From Homarus americanus (lineage: Eukaryota; Arthropoda; Malacostraca; Decapoda; Nephropidae), in NCBI RefSeq assembly GCF_018991925.1, contig NW_024725489.1:5337614-5401613 (forward strand): 64,000 bases of DNA, given 5' to 3'. Made by a program: the position numbers and the translations under genes. Under the pieces are notes generated by a model that was not told the DNA's origin, searched no databases, and worked only from the letters and a program-made list of their open reading frames with translations. Positions within the stretch are counted from its first letter, which is position 1. Every line of letters begins with the position of its first letter. Below, piece after piece: positions 1 to 10,063 of this stretch.

Positions 1-164
1 CTTATAAAGCGGGGGTAGGCGTGGCTTGATAGTTGACCTTCCCTCTGTTAGGCGGCGCTGGTTGCCGACGTTAGACCACGAGGCGTAAGCTGGGGAATCT
101 GAAGAGGGGTCGGCTAGTCAGCAACAAACGGCAGTTTTAGTTGTAGGGGAGATATCCACTACAA

Positions 165-858
165 TACTCCCCCTTCCCTCCAGGCGGTGTAGGAGACTTG
201 TTGTCGGCAGGGTTGTATCCCACATGTGAGACATAACGGCGAGGGCGTGGATGCGCCGGCCGCTACGGGAGACAACTTTGTCTGGATACATGAGATCTGT
301 GGGAGAAGCAGAGGGAGAAGGAGGGTTTTGTAGGTGAGGAATGTGGTGCTTCTCTCGCGGCAGGTACACAGTCCTCAGTAGCGCCTGGTGGGGTGTGTGG
401 GTCTGCGTCAAGAGCAGGGGCCACGTCAGGAGGGTCCATGACAGCAGCAGGGTGCAAGATAGCAGCAGGGTGCAAGACAGCAGCAGGGTCCACGACAGCA
501 GCAGGGTGCAGGACAGTAGCAGGGGGTACCTGAGGGAGAAAAGAGGGTGCTCAGAAATGTTGTGGGTGAGGTGGTGCTGCAGGTGGTAACTGCGGGTAGA
601 CTGGTGCAGGCGTAGTTTGTTGGGGGTGCTGCTGGGCCGGGGGTGGCGTCAGAACGGGTGTGTTGGGGTCGGTAGGACGTGGTGCTTGGGGCAGGAAAAT
701 GAGCAGCTGCATGCATAGAGGAGCAGAGCTGCTCTTGGGTGTCTAACCTGTGGTGTAGGGACTGTAGCTGTAGAGCCAATGAGTGCTGCCTCCATGTTGA
801 TAAGCCAGTCTTCAATGTTGTGATTGAAGACTGGGAGAGTGATCAGTTTCTCCTCCAT
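165..858 (-). pseudogene. Fused gag/pol remnant
   Basis: On the minus strand a gag-like start at 858 reads MEEKLITLPVFNHNIEDW, matching MDGRISLPTFNHNVEDW of the intact gag. A block like RLDTQEQLCSS then matches the intact gag C-terminus (RMDTIEQFCSS). The body ends with VVSRSGRRIHA and a purine-rich coding end, matching [11 protein letters not shown] near the end of the intact pol. The frames are broken. The middle of gag and all of protease, RT, RNase H and integrase are deleted. It is not expected to make an active protein. Confidence 0.75.
424..528. repeat. Short tandem repeat, CAGCAGCAGGGT-type units
   Basis: About seven imperfect 15-bp units (CAGCAGCAGGGTSCA type). On the minus strand they code for DPAAVLHPAA-like repeats. 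They lie where the full element has its proline-rich [12 protein letters not shown] repeats in the pol C-terminus, so they look like an independent expansion of the same low-complexity tail. Confidence 0.8.
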
Positions 859-892
859 CCTGTGTGAATGCGATTCTCCGGGGGTCACCATT

Positions 893-1260
893 TGTGGGGT
901 TTTGAGATATTGGTTCACACTCAGGATGGGTTGGAGAAAGGAAACTCACAATGCGCTCTCTGTACATATATTGTATTGGATGTACAATGCAGCTTGGTGC
1001 TGGGGAGTGGCAGCGTGGTTACAAGCGTGGGGTAGAGAGAGCTGGTTGGTGAGGGTGCTCAGAGGAGGTGTTGCTCGCTGCGGCTGTAGCTAGAAGAAGG
1101 GCAGGTCTTATATAGCGGGGATAGGCGTGGCTTGATAGTTGACCTCAGCTTTGTTAGGCGGCGCTGGTTAGACCACGAGGTGTAAGCTGGGGAATTCAAA
1201 GAGGGGTCGGCTAGTCGACAACAAACGACAGTTGTAGTTGTAGGGGAGATATCCACTACA
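893..1260 (-). repeat. 5' LTR of the gypsy derivative
   Basis: A 368-bp LTR, TG...CA on the minus strand. It ends next to a primer-binding site (minus-strand TGGTGACCCCCGG, just left of 893) that matches the one after the 5' LTR of the full element. A TATA-like box (TATATAAG on the minus strand) lies near 1110-1120. The partner LTR survives only as 1-163. Confidence 0.85.
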
Positions 1261-1666
1261 CTATCCATTTTAGTCTATCTATGAAAAGATACTTTTTCTT
1301 ATTCTTCCACCTTATCCTGCATGAAGCTGCAGCAGATAATACCATTGCTAAAAATAAATAATATATCTTGATCCACAGTTGACAAGGACAAAGGTGATGT
1401 ATCCATTATCAGTGGTTCCAATCCCAACAAATAGTACACTATCTTTTATGCCAATGTGGCGTCCAAACCATCAGAAAACTTCAAAAACAAAAGCTCAGAT
1501 TATGTTTTACTTGATTACTAACGGTACAGAATTCTGTGTAAGTGGTTCTGTGAGACTGAGCGGTGTTCAGATATTTTTTTTTATTGGGAACCCCCATACA
1601 TCCTTGTATAAGGTGAAGCGTCACAGCTCCCAACAGGGAAGCATGTGGTGTTCAGATCAGAGACGT
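1261..1666 (-). repeat. Spacer with a 74-bp LINE 3'-tail insertion
   Basis: No gene is seen in 1261-1560. A 5'-truncated LINE tail lies at 1573-1646 (minus strand). It resembles the 3' end of the LINE at 34045-34560, including the stretches CCCTGTTGGG, CGCTTCACCTT and CCCAATAAA and an A-rich end. The 11-bp sequence GGTGTTCAGAT flanks it at 1562-1572 and 1647-1657, a clean target-site duplication. Confidence 0.75.
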
Positions 1667-2049
1667 TGTGGGGTACGGGTTATTTGGTTCGCACTCAGGA
1701 TGGGATGGAGAAAGGAAACTCACAGTGTGCTCTCTGTATACATATTGTATTGGATGTACAGTGCAGCTTGGTGCAGGGGAGTGGCAGCGTGGTTACAAGC
1801 GTGATGTAGAGAGAGCTGGTTGGTGAGGGTGCTCAGAGGAGGACAAGCTTGTGGGTCGCCATGGTCGCCGGCGGGAGCGAGGACCGCCAGGCAGGAGGAG
1901 GTGTTGCTTGTTGGTGGCTGTGAGTAGAAAGAGATAGGTCACCACGAGGTGAGATCTTATATAGCGGAGGTAGGCGTGTCTTAATAGTTGACATTCGTGG
2001 GTCGGCTCGTCAGCGACAAACTGCGTTTGTAGGGGAGGAATCCACTACA
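1667..2049 (-). mobile_element. Solo LTR, gypsy-derivative family
   Basis: A 383-bp LTR related to those at 893-1260 and 2363-2816 (TGTGGGGTA start and CCACTACA end on the plus strand). No body is attached. The four bases ACGT occur directly on both sides (1663-1666 and 2050-2053), which marks a 4-bp target duplication. This is the expected product of recombination between the two LTRs of an older full copy. Confidence 0.9.
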
Positions 2050-2362
2050 ACGTAACCGACGGTCGACCACCCATGAAGATAACTGAGCCTAGCCAAAGAC
2101 TACATACGAAAAATAGGAAAGCGACTATCCCTGCCATTAAAAATGTGTGGTATAAATCCACGACAGCGTCATCTATTGAGCTGGCACATCACTCTACCGA
2201 GCATCATTATAACGGTAGCTAACGTGTCAATTTTTCACATGAAATATGCTTAAAATTTGTTAATATAATCTTTACATTTTTTCCATATAATACATATAAA
2301 ATGTATAAATTAGTCGTTCACCTTGGTATGTTATGATAAGTTAGAGGAAGAATTGTTACTCC
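2050..2362. other. Spacer without recognised gene
   Basis: AT-rich. A stretch at about 2092-2128 (CCTAGCCAAAGACTACATAC) recurs inverted at about 12829-12866, just upstream of the THAP exons. Nothing else is recognised. Confidence 0.5.
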
Positions 2363-2816
2363 TGTGGGGTATGGGATTGTTTGGTTCACACTCAGGATGG
2401 GATGGAGAAAGGAAACTCACAATGTGCTCTCTATATACATGTTGTATTGGATGTACAATGCAGCTTGGTGCTGGGAAGGCAGCATGGTTACAAGCGTGAT
2501 GTAGAGAGAGCTGGTTGGTGAGGATGCTCAGAGGAGGACCAGCCTGTGGGTCGCCATGCTCGCCGGCGGGAGCGAGGACCGCCAGGCAGCGGAGGAGGAG
2601 GAGGAGGTGTTGCTGGCTGGTTGGTGTAGGTAGAAAGAGGGAGATCACCACGAGGTCAGGTCTTAAATAGCGGGGGTTGGCGTGGCTTAGTAGTTGACCC
2701 CCGCTCCGTGGTGTATGGCGGCGCTGGTTGACCTAGACAACGAGGCATACACTGGGGAATTGGTGGGGTCGGCTACTCAGCGACAAACAGCGTTTGTAGG
2801 GGAGAAATCCACTACA
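2363..2816 (-). repeat. 3' LTR of the derivative
   Basis: TG...CA ends on the minus strand. A PPT-like purine run (GGAGGGAAGGGGGAG type, minus strand) lies just inside the element. About 98 % similar by eye to 3491-3942. Confidence 0.9.
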
Positions 2817-3456
2817 ATACTCCCCCTTCCCTCCAGGCGGTGTAGGAGACTTGTTGTCTGCAGGGTTGCTTAGCACATGTGAGGTAGAACGGGCGGTACA
2901 TGCCTCATGTGAGACAATGGCGATGGCGTGGATGAGCCGGTCGCTGGATACAACTGTCTATATACACACTATCTGTGGGAGAAGAGAGGGAGAAAATGGG
3001 TGTGTGGAGGTGATGAATGTTGTGCTTCCCTCACGGCAGGTACAGAGTCGTCAGATGCGCCTGCTGGGGTGTGTGGGCCTGGGTCAGGAGCAGGGGCTGC
3101 GTCAGCAGAAGCGGATGAGGGCTCGTGACAGCATCAGGGTGCAGGACATTAGCAGGGAGTACCTGAGGGAGAAAAGAGGGGTGTGGGTCTGCACTCAGGA
3201 ACAGTGGCCGCGTCAGGGGTTACTGCTGGGCCGGGGTCGGCGTCTGAGACAGGACGGGTGTGCTGGGGTTGGTAGGACGTGGTGCTTGGGGCAGGAAGAG
3301 GAGCTGGTGTCTGCTTAGAGAAGCAGTGCTGCTCTAGGGTGTCTAACCTGCAGTGTAGAGACAGTAGCTGTAGAGCCGATAAGAGCTGCTTCTGTGTGGA
3401 TAAGCCAGTCTTCCATGTTGCTTGAAGACTGGGAGAGTGATCAGTTTCTCCTCCAT
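2817..3456 (-). pseudogene. Fused gag/pol remnant of the derivative
   Basis: A minus-strand gag-like start at 3456 reads MEEKLITLPVF and is soon frameshifted. It is followed by RLDTLEQHCFS (gag C-terminal block) and a proline-rich part like the pol end. The order and the missing segments match 165-858, so both copies descend from one deletion product. No enzyme motif survives. Confidence 0.75.
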
Positions 3457-3490
3457 CCTGTGTGAGTGCAAATCTCCGGGGGTCATCATT

Positions 3491-3942
3491 TGTGGGGTAT
3501 GGGATTGTTTGGTTCACACTCGGGATGGGATGGAGAAAGGAAACTCACAATGTGCTCTCTATATACATGTTGTATTAGATGTACAATGTAGCTTGGTGCT
3601 GGGAAGGCAGCATGGTTACAAGCGTGATGTAGAGAGAGCTGGTTGGTGAGGATGCTCAGAGGAGGATCAGCCTGTGGGTCGCCATGCTCGCCGGCGGGAG
3701 CGAGGACCGCCAGGCAGGCGGAGGAGGAGGAGATGTTGCTGGCTGGTTGGTGTAGGTAGAAAGAGGGAGATCACCACGAGGTCAGGTCTTAAATAGCAGG
3801 GGTTGGCGTGGCTTAGTAGTTGACCCCCGCTCCGTGGTGTATGGCGGCGCTGGTTGACCTAGACAACGAGGCATACACTGGGGAATTGGTGGGGTCGGCT
3901 ACTCGGCGACAAACAGCGTTTGTAGGGGAGAAATCCACTACA
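3491..3942 (-). repeat. 5' LTR of the derivative
   Basis: Next to the primer-binding site at about 3476-3489. A minus-strand TATA-like CTATTTAAG sits near 3790. The outer end abuts the CTCC target duplication. Confidence 0.9.
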
Positions 3943-4172
3943 CTCCCTTCCATTTTTATTCATGTTTGGAACATATTTTATGTGTGAATCATACAAATAT
4001 CCTTTTTCATGTATTCATTTAAGTCACCTGAATGCCAACTCATTTTCTAAGCTTTAGAATATAAAATATTACGTTGTCTTTTTAGGATCATAAGTAACAG
4101 TCAGTATTTTGGGGGTGAAGGACTGAAGGATATGCATATCCCAGCAGTTGTAGAGGAGAGTATCCACTACAC
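3943..4172 (-). repeat. Possible old LTR fragment
   Basis: On the minus strand position 4172 begins TGTAGTGGATACTCTCCTCT, almost the first bases of the full gypsy LTR (TGTAGTGGCTACTCTCCCCT). It cuts the PLE reading frame abruptly. The rest is AT-rich and does not match a known LTR here. No matching far end or target duplication was found. Confidence 0.4.
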
Positions 4173-4688
4173 CCCGCCGGTAAATAGTTTTATAAATGCA
4201 ACCAATTGTGTTGTTGGGGGAGTTCTTGATTAACATTTGTTTAACAGTGCATGAGTTTTTAAATGCCACATTGACGTTCGAGGTTTTTAGTTGTGAAAGA
4301 ATGTGTGAGAAATTTTTGTGAAATGGTAATATTAAGATATTCTTATGGTCATGGGTGGGCTTTGGATCAGTTCTATAAAAAGTTTTCTTAGTAATGTTTA
4401 GGCATTTGTCTATGAAAGATCTAGGGTATTTAAGGTTTGAGCCAATATTATAGATATATTTGTATTCCTCATCAATGAATTCCGGACTGCAAATTCTAAA
4501 AGCACGTAAAAACATTGTTGAAAATACTGACTGTTTGACTCTATTATGGTGGGAAGAATAATAATGAATGTATGAACACACATTAGTTGGTTTTCTATAA
4601 ATACTGAACTTAAAAGTGTTACCCATTCTGTGTATCAGACAGTCGAGGAGTGGCAATTTACAGTCTTGCTCTAATTTCATAGTGAATT
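4173..4688 (-). pseudogene. Penelope-like element RT, C-terminal part
   Basis: Minus-strand translation contains LPLLDCLIHRMGN, SIYRKPTN, a RAFRICSPEFIDEE block and a final NNTIGCIYK. This is the thumb region of a Penelope-like reverse transcriptase leading into a GIY-YIG endonuclease. The frame is broken at 4172, before the endonuclease core, and at 4688, where the gypsy element begins. It continues in frame at 10473 on the other side of that insertion. Confidence 0.8.
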
Positions 4689-5190
4689 TGTAGTGGCTAC
4701 TCTCCCCTACAACTTCCAACTGAGCTCCGGCCGCACTCCGACCAGCCAATCAGCGTACAGCCAGCTACGCCGAGAGACTAGGTCTATGCAGAGGACGTAG
4801 GGGTACGATCGCCGACCTAGTCTCGACCATCAACCTCCAGTTCAGGATCAGAGCGTTTCACACCTTACGCTTGAGCCGCTGTGATTGGTCATCTCGCTAC
4901 GCGCACCCCAGATCCTGATCCTGGTAAATTGTATAAATACGGCCACGCCTGCCCAGGGAGGACATCCTACACTTAGCTACTGGACCAGCAACATCTCTCT
5001 CAGCTCCTCACCTAGTCACTCCTAAGCACTGCGCTGTACAACAATATATATACAAGAAGCGCATCGTGAGTTTCTATCCAACCTCATTCCTGAGTGAAGG
5101 TATCTACATGTACGTACGTTTGTGTGCCCATACAAAGAGATAATAGACAACTAAAGAGAATTGACAACTGGCCACATACAGTACGCTACA
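4689..5190 (+). repeat. 5' LTR
   Basis: 502 bp, TG...CA. It contains a CCAAT motif near 4746 and a TATA box TATAAATA at 4932-4939, so U3 is to the left and transcription should start shortly after about 4960. Identical to the 3' LTR except at 5055. Confidence 0.97.
4932..4939 (+). promoter_or_regulatory. LTR TATA box
   Basis: TATAAATA within the 5' LTR, repeated at 10214-10221 in the 3' LTR. A GC-rich stretch and GGACATCC follow about 25-35 bp downstream. Confidence 0.6.
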
Positions 5191-5191
5191 T

Positions 5192-5206
5192 TGGTGACCC
5201 CCGGAG
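5192..5206 (+). other. Primer-binding site
   Basis: TGGTGACCCCCGGAG begins two bases after the LTR. Starting with TGG is expected for pairing with the CCA end of a tRNA. The same site is kept in the derivatives at 1-1260 and, with one change, 2363-3942. I cannot name the tRNA from this alone. Confidence 0.75.
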
Positions 5207-5578
5207 CCGTGAATACCACACTCCTTTCTGCTGCCTTACTACTTGAGCTGAGAAGATCGTCCTGCCTGCTGCCAGCCTAGGCCAACCGCCTCCCTGCACC
5301 ACCCACTACTCCACAACGACACCATCTCACGACCGTAAGGTTTATAACGCATTAGTCTGTTCTCCCCTACTGGCGGTGTGAGTGACCCACATCACAGCTG
5401 GAGAGCAACTATTGTGCAATATTCCAAACGTGGTTTGAGCTCTTTTGCCTATTCTCCTATTTTTCTTTTGTTTTTTTAGTTCTGGCCGAAGGACCTGCAC
5501 CCTAAAAAAGTGTATTCGTCCCGAAGTCCCCCCCGCAAGTGTTCACCTCCCTAACAGGTGCGATATACTCCCGCAAGA

Positions 5579-6394
5579 ATGGACGGACGGATCTCTCTAC
5601 CAACCTTCAACCACAACGTAGAGGACTGGTTAGTTCATGTCGAAGCAGCTCTCATCGGCTCTACAGCTACAGACGAACAGAAGTACGGCGCCCTGCTCTG
5701 CTCCTTGCCCACTGAAGTCGCCACACAAGTCTCACAGATCATCTCCAACCCTCCAGAGAACAACAAATTCGCCACTCTGCGGGATGCCTTAAGAACGCAT
5801 TACCAACGGACCCGCTCCAATATCCTGCAGAACCTATCTTCCATCTCCCTTGGAAACTCAACTCCGGGACATCTCTGGGAAGAGATGTGCAGGGTGAACT
5901 CCCGGTACACAGACAGACTTCCTGACTCTATCCTGCGCCAGCTTCACGCACAAAAGCTACCCACAGAAGTAAGCAACATCCTGTCCGCAGTAGATTACTC
6001 TACGACACCAGAGCTATATGCAACCGCGGCAGACAGAATTTTCAACCAGTGCACTGCTGCACCCCTTGCTGCCACGGTCACACCAGTACCTCCCACCGAA
6101 CTTGCAAGCCGGGTCAACACACCTCAGCCGAGCAATACCTCACAAGATATCAAGGACCTGTTACAAACCTTGAACCGCAGGATGGACACCATTGAGCAGT
6201 TCTGCTCCTCCTTACCCGCTGCTGTGCCAGTTCCTGACTCACGCACCACACCCTACAACTTCCGACACACAGCAGCCAGCCCCCAGCACAACAAATATAC
6301 CCTCTGCTGGTATCACCAGACTTTCGGCCGCAATGCTCGAAACTGTGAGCCCTATTGCACCTATTCGGGAAACGGCAACACCGGAGGCTGGTAG
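5579..6394 (+). CDS. gag: Gag polyprotein of the gypsy element
   Basis: 271 residues from the ATG at 5579. The frame stays open upstream, but MDGRISLP aligns with the gag starts of the derivatives. The structural protein packages element RNA into particles in the cytoplasm. The N-terminus has FNHNVEDWLVHVEAALIGS. The middle (residues 60-190) resembles arthropod gypsy capsid. The C-terminus has CWYHQTFGRNARNCEPYC, a Cys/His motif where many relatives carry a nucleocapsid-type sequence. The frame ends at 6394 and the protease continues in another frame, so Gag-Pol would need a frameshift, or this is a recent mutation. Confidence 0.9.
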   Translation: MDGRISLPTFNHNVEDWLVHVEAALIGSTATDEQKYGALLCSLPTEVATQVSQIISNPPENNKFATLRDALRTHYQRTRSNILQNLSSISLGNSTPGHLWEEMCRVNSRYTDRLPDSILRQLHAQKLPTEVSNILSAVDYSTTPELYATAADRIFNQCTAAPLAATVTPVPPTELASRVNTPQPSNTSQDIKDLLQTLNRRMDTIEQFCSSLPAAVPVPDSRTTPYNFRHTAASPQHNKYTLCWYHQTFGRNARNCEPYCTYSGNGNTGGW

Positions 6395-6620
6395 ACGCCT
6401 CAGCCCCCGTCCCTTCAGGCGTCTCATTACTGTACGTCACCGACCGCACCTCTGGCAAGAAGTTCCTCATCGACACAGGTTCATCGGTAAGCCTCATCCC
6501 TCCCTCACTACAAGACAAGTCAAAGCAACCCTCTTATGACCTGTTCGCTGCCAACGGTACCCCCATCGCCTCCTACGGCGTACTCACCCTCGCTTTAGAC
6601 CTCGGTCTGCCCAAGACTGC
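6385..6620 (+). CDS. Aspartic protease segment, frame-shifted from gag and pol
   Basis: In frame 1 (gag and pol are in frame 2) the sequence reads [20 protein letters not shown] followed by VSLIPPS and an [10 protein letters not shown] block. This is the retropepsin of a gypsy polyprotein with the catalytic D-T-G triad at about 6473-6481. It would cleave Gag and Pol during particle maturation. The change into this frame lies near 6380-6400 and the change out near 6611-6620, where pol resumes as [10 protein letters not shown]. Relatives normally have this region continuous with one neighbour, so at least one break is probably damage or a sequencing error. Confidence 0.8.
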
Positions 6621-6631
6621 GTTGGTTATTC

Positions 6632-9600
6632 GTGATAGCAGACGTGTCTCAACCCATCCTTGGTTTCGACTTCCTCACCTTCCACAAGCTCGGCGTCAAA
6701 CCAAGTCATCTATGCCTCATCCATGAGCCTACAGCACGCAAGATCCAGGGTTCTCGTGCCAGACACACCGACACTATCACCTGTCTTGCGCCTTCCAACG
6801 AGTTCTCCTCCCTACTCAACGAATTCAAGGAGCTTTTCTCACCCCGAGTCTCCCTACCCCCACCACCTACGTCGGGAATCTTCCACCACATCGAAACCAA
6901 AGGACCACCAGTCTTTTCACGCCCTCGCCGCCTGCGCCCTGAGCTCCTGTACACAGCCAAAGTAGAATTCAACAAACTATTGCAAGATGGCAATAGGAAT
7001 CCCTGGGCATCGCCTCTTCACATGGTTCCTAAGCAAACGCCCGGCGAGTGGAGGGTGTGTGGCGACTACAGAGCCCTGAATTTCGTCACCAAACCTGACA
7101 GGTACCCTATTCCGCATGTCCAGGACTTTCACCACAAACTTCATGGCAAGACTATCTTCTCGAAGATCGACTTGGAGCGTGCCTTCCACCAGATCCCAGT
7201 AGCACCGGCAGATACCCAGAAGACAGCCATCACCACTCCGTTTGGACTCTTCGAGTACACTTTCATGAGTTTTGGCTTACGCAATGCAGCACAGACTTTC
7301 CAGAGGTACATGGACCATATGCTTCGCGACCTCGACTTTGTCACTGTCTACATTGACGACATCCTCGTCGCATCTTCGACGCCTGCCGAGCACCGCCACC
7401 ACCTACAACTCCTTCTCCAATGCCTGCAGAACAACAACATGAAAGTTCATCCTGCTAAGTGCGTCTTTGGAACCTCGGCCATCGATTTCCTCGGTCACAG
7501 AGTCTCGCCCAGTGGCATACAACCCCTACCACAGAAGATAACCGCGATTAGGGAGTTTCCCAAACCTGAAACGGTGAAGAAACTCCGAGAATTCCTGGGT
7601 TTAGTCAACTACTACCACCGCTTCATTGACAAAGCTGCCACCGTCCTAGCCCCCCTACACGACCTTCTCAAGGGACGCCCAAAGAAGTCTCACAAGCCTC
7701 TCGTGTGGACTCAAGAGGCTGCCACGGCATTCACAACTGTCAAACAGCACATTACACGCCTCACCCTCCTGGCCCACCCCGCACCTAACGCCCGGACCAC
7801 TCTCACAACAGACGCTTCTTCTACTGCAGTGGGCGCCGTCTTACAGCAGGAGATCAACGGAATTCTCATGCCCGTTGCTTTCTTCTCACAACGGCTTCAA
7901 CCACCACACCTCAAGTACAGCGCCTTTGATCGAGAACTCCTGGCCATATACCTGGCTGTCAAACATTTCCAGCACTTCCTCGAGGCCCGTCAGTTCACCA
8001 TCTTCACTGATCACAAGCCCCTCGTCCACGCCTTCGCTTCAGCTTCCCAGTCACATACACCTCGTGTCCTGCGCCACTTGGCTTACATCTCAGAGTTCTC
8101 CAGCGACGTCCAACACATTAAAGGCAGCCACAACGAGATCGCCGACGCCCTCTCTCGTTGTGTATCCAACATTCTTCCCTCATCTCCACCCATTGACTAT
8201 GGGCAGCTAGCCGCGGCTCAAGAGAAGGACGAAGACCTGGCAAAATACAAGACATCCCCCTCAAGCCTCACACTCCAAGAACTCCCTGTTCCTGGCACAA
8301 AGACAAAATTGTGGTGCGACATATCCTGTGGGCATCCTAGACCGTTCGTGCCTCATGTCCACCGCCGCGCTGTGTTCGACCGCATCCATGGTCTCAGCCA
8401 CCCGGGTGTGCGGGCCTCCCAGCGCCTCCTCACGCAACGTGTCGTCTGGCCCGGCATCAAGTCCGATACTAAGAAATGGGCTGCCCAGTGCCTGGCCTGC
8501 CAATCCTCCAAAGTACATCGTCACATACGGGCCCCCTTACATACTTTCCCTATTCCCAAAGGACGTTTTCAAGTAGAACACCTCGACATCGTGGGACCTC
8601 TTCCATCATCCTACGGCAGCACCTACATCTTCACCTGCATCGACCGTTTCACCAGGTGGACAGAAGCAATTCCCATGCCCAATGCTACAGCAGAGACTAC
8701 TGCCCGCGCCTTCATGTCCGGTTGGGTTTCCCGTTTCGGCCCCCCCGCAACCGTAATCACTGACCGAGGAGTCCAGTTTGAGTCACAACTCTGGCAGCAC
8801 CTCCTACAGTTCCTCGGCACGTCTAGACAATGCACTACAGCATACCACCCTCAAGCCAACGGCATGGTAGAGCGTTTTCACCGGCAGCTAAAGGACGCAC
8901 TCAAGGCACAGCACGACCCTTACAGCTGGACTGACGCGCTTCCCTTAGTGCTCCTCGGCATCCGTGCGTCACACAAGGAGGATATGGACTGTAGCCCAGC
9001 AGATCTTACACTAGGCGAGCCCCTTCGGCTACCTGGGGATTTCTCACTCCCTCCTAACCCTCACCAAACCACTCCAGCCGGTCGTCACGACTTACTCCAA
9101 AAGCTACGACAAGCAGTTTCTGCATTCAGAGCTACTACTCCACGCCAGCCTCCTCGGCGCCCTGAATACATCCCTCCTGCACTACTCACAGCCGAGTATG
9201 TTTTCGTCAGGCCTGATGCTCATCGCAACCCATTACAACGTCCCTACGATGGACCCTTCCAGGTGGTTACCCGTTCAGCAAAGTTCCTGACGATTATCCG
9301 GAATGGCAGACATGACACCGTCAGCATAGACCGAGTCAAACCGGCCACCTTACCCTTTGGGCCCCCAGTCCAGCAGCACCATCAACAAACTACACCTGCA
9401 CCAGTCTACCCGCAGTTACCACCTGCAGCAACACCACGCCCACGACATTTCTGGGCACCCTCTTTTCACCCTCAAGTAAACCCTGTTCCTGCTGTAGAAC
9501 CTGCTCCTGTCATAGACCTTCTTCCTATCATAGAACCTGAACCTATAGTACACCTCCCTCATATCATAGAACCTGCTCCTGCAATGGACCCTCCTCCTGA

Positions 9601-10063
9601 CATAGAACCTGCACCTATCATAGAACCTGTACCTATATTAGACCTCCCTCCTAACATAGAACCTGCTCCTGCCATGGACCCTCCTCCTGACATACAACCT
9701 GCACCTATCGTAGAACCTGCTCCTGCCATGGACCCTCCTCCTGACGCAGCCCCTGCAGCAGCAGGAGCACAACAACCACTGCTTGTACAACCTCCTCTAA
9801 TCCCAAACCCTCTTTCTCCTCCTAATTCTCCCACAGGTTTTGTGTCACTGGAGGGAGTTGTTACACGTAGCGGCCGAGTCGTACATACACCTGCCCGGTA
9901 TGTGTTATGTGTGAGACACAACCCGGACAACATCCAGCCTCCCGCCGCGCCGGGAGGGGAGGGGGAGTATTGTAGTGGCTACTCTCCCCTACAACTTCCA
10001 ACTGAGCTCCGGCCGCACTCCGACCAGCCAATCAGCGTACAGCCAGCTACGCCGAGAGACTAG
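6632..10063 (+). CDS. pol: Pol: reverse transcriptase, RNase H, integrase
   Basis: One open frame of about 1143 codons, a GTG as first codon here because the true start is by fusion to protease. [14 protein letters not shown] (about residue 179) and the catalytic VYIDDILV with YIDD at 240-243. RNase H: LTTDASS near 391 and FTDHKPL near 456. Integrase: an H-H-C-C zinc site (HGLSHPG near 586, CLACQSSK near 620) and a catalytic D652, D711, E747 triad with 35 residues between the last two. YDGPFQVV at about 872 is a GPY/F module. A proline-rich tail with EPAP(I/A)xDPPPDI repeats (about 950-1040) follows. The frame runs through the polypurine tract and stops inside the 3' LTR. All catalytic residues seen are intact. 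Confidence 0.95.
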   Translation: MIADVSQPILGFDFLTFHKLGVKPSHLCLIHEPTARKIQGSRARHTDTITCLAPSNEFSSLLNEFKELFSPRVSLPPPPTSGIFHHIETKGPPVFSRPRRLRPELLYTAKVEFNKLLQDGNRNPWASPLHMVPKQTPGEWRVCGDYRALNFVTKPDRYPIPHVQDFHHKLHGKTIFSKIDLERAFHQIPVAPADTQKTAITTPFGLFEYTFMSFGLRNAAQTFQRYMDHMLRDLDFVTVYIDDILVASSTPAEHRHHLQLLLQCLQNNNMKVHPAKCVFGTSAIDFLGHRVSPSGIQPLPQKITAIREFPKPETVKKLREFLGLVNYYHRFIDKAATVLAPLHDLLKGRPKKSHKPLVWTQEAATAFTTVKQHITRLTLLAHPAPNARTTLTTDASSTAVGAVLQQEINGILMPVAFFSQRLQPPHLKYSAFDRELLAIYLAVKHFQHFLEARQFTIFTDHKPLVHAFASASQSHTPRVLRHLAYISEFSSDVQHIKGSHNEIADALSRCVSNILPSSPPIDYGQLAAAQEKDEDLAKYKTSPSSLTLQELPVPGTKTKLWCDISCGHPRPFVPHVHRRAVFDRIHGLSHPGVRASQRLLTQRVVWPGIKSDTKKWAAQCLACQSSKVHRHIRAPLHTFPIPKGRFQVEHLDIVGPLPSSYGSTYIFTCIDRFTRWTEAIPMPNATAETTARAFMSGWVSRFGPPATVITDRGVQFESQLWQHLLQFLGTSRQCTTAYHPQANGMVERFHRQLKDALKAQHDPYSWTDALPLVLLGIRASHKEDMDCSPADLTLGEPLRLPGDFSLPPNPHQTTPAGRHDLLQKLRQAVSAFRATTPRQPPRRPEYIPPALLTAEYVFVRPDAHRNPLQRPYDGPFQVVTRSAKFLTIIRNGRHDTVSIDRVKPATLPFGPPVQQHHQQTTPAPVYPQLPPAATPRPRHFWAPSFHPQVNPVPAVEPAPVIDLLPIIEPEPIVHLPHIIEPAPAMDPPPDIEPAPIIEPVPILDLPPNIEPAPAMDPPPDIQPAPIVEPAPAMDPPPDAAPAAAGAQQPLLVQPPLIPNPLSPPNSPTGFVSLEGVVTRSGRVVHTPARYVLCVRHNPDNIQPPAAPGGEGEYCSGYSPLQLPTELRPHSDQPISVQPATPRD
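9480..9750 (+). repeat. Degenerate tandem repeat in the pol tail
   Basis: Units of about 30-36 bp coding for [16 protein letters not shown] peptides, repeated roughly eight times. Low-complexity proline-rich linker. Confidence 0.8.
9951..9969 (+). other. Polypurine tract
   Basis: GGGAGGGGAGGGGGAG-type purine run immediately before the 3' LTR. It is the expected primer site for plus-strand DNA synthesis. Confidence 0.85.

Larger units (their letters stand above)
1..1260 (-). mobile_element. Ty3/Gypsy deletion derivative, cut by window edge
   Basis: Read on the minus strand this is an LTR retrotransposon: LTR (893-1260), primer-binding site, a short body, a purine-rich tract next to 164, and the start of the second LTR (1-163). 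Both LTR starts read TGTAGTGGATATCTCCCCT on the minus strand. The body (164-892) keeps only the first part of gag, a later gag piece and the proline-rich end of pol, all recognisable by similarity to the full element at 4689-10472. Protease, reverse transcriptase and integrase are missing. It therefore cannot move by itself, but it keeps the cis signals needed for copying in trans. The outer end and its target duplication lie outside the window. Confidence 0.85.
2363..3942 (-). mobile_element. Complete non-autonomous Ty3/Gypsy derivative
   Basis: A complete 1580-bp element with LTRs 2363-2816 (454 bp) and 3491-3942 (452 bp). The LTRs differ by only a handful of substitutions and a small indel. 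CTCC flanks both outer ends (2359-2362 and 3943-3946) as a 4-bp target duplication. The minus-strand primer-binding site (TGGTGA-like, one change against the full element) and the purine-rich tract next to 2817 are preserved. The 674-bp body has the same deletion structure as the element at 1-1260. The LTR similarity shows it moved fairly recently although it encodes no enzymes, so it was presumably mobilised by a relative. Confidence 0.93.

Noticed and set aside
118..1093. Plus-strand frames 341-589 and 824-1093
   Set aside because: They run antisense through the gypsy derivative and its LTR. The minus-strand reading is the one with homology.
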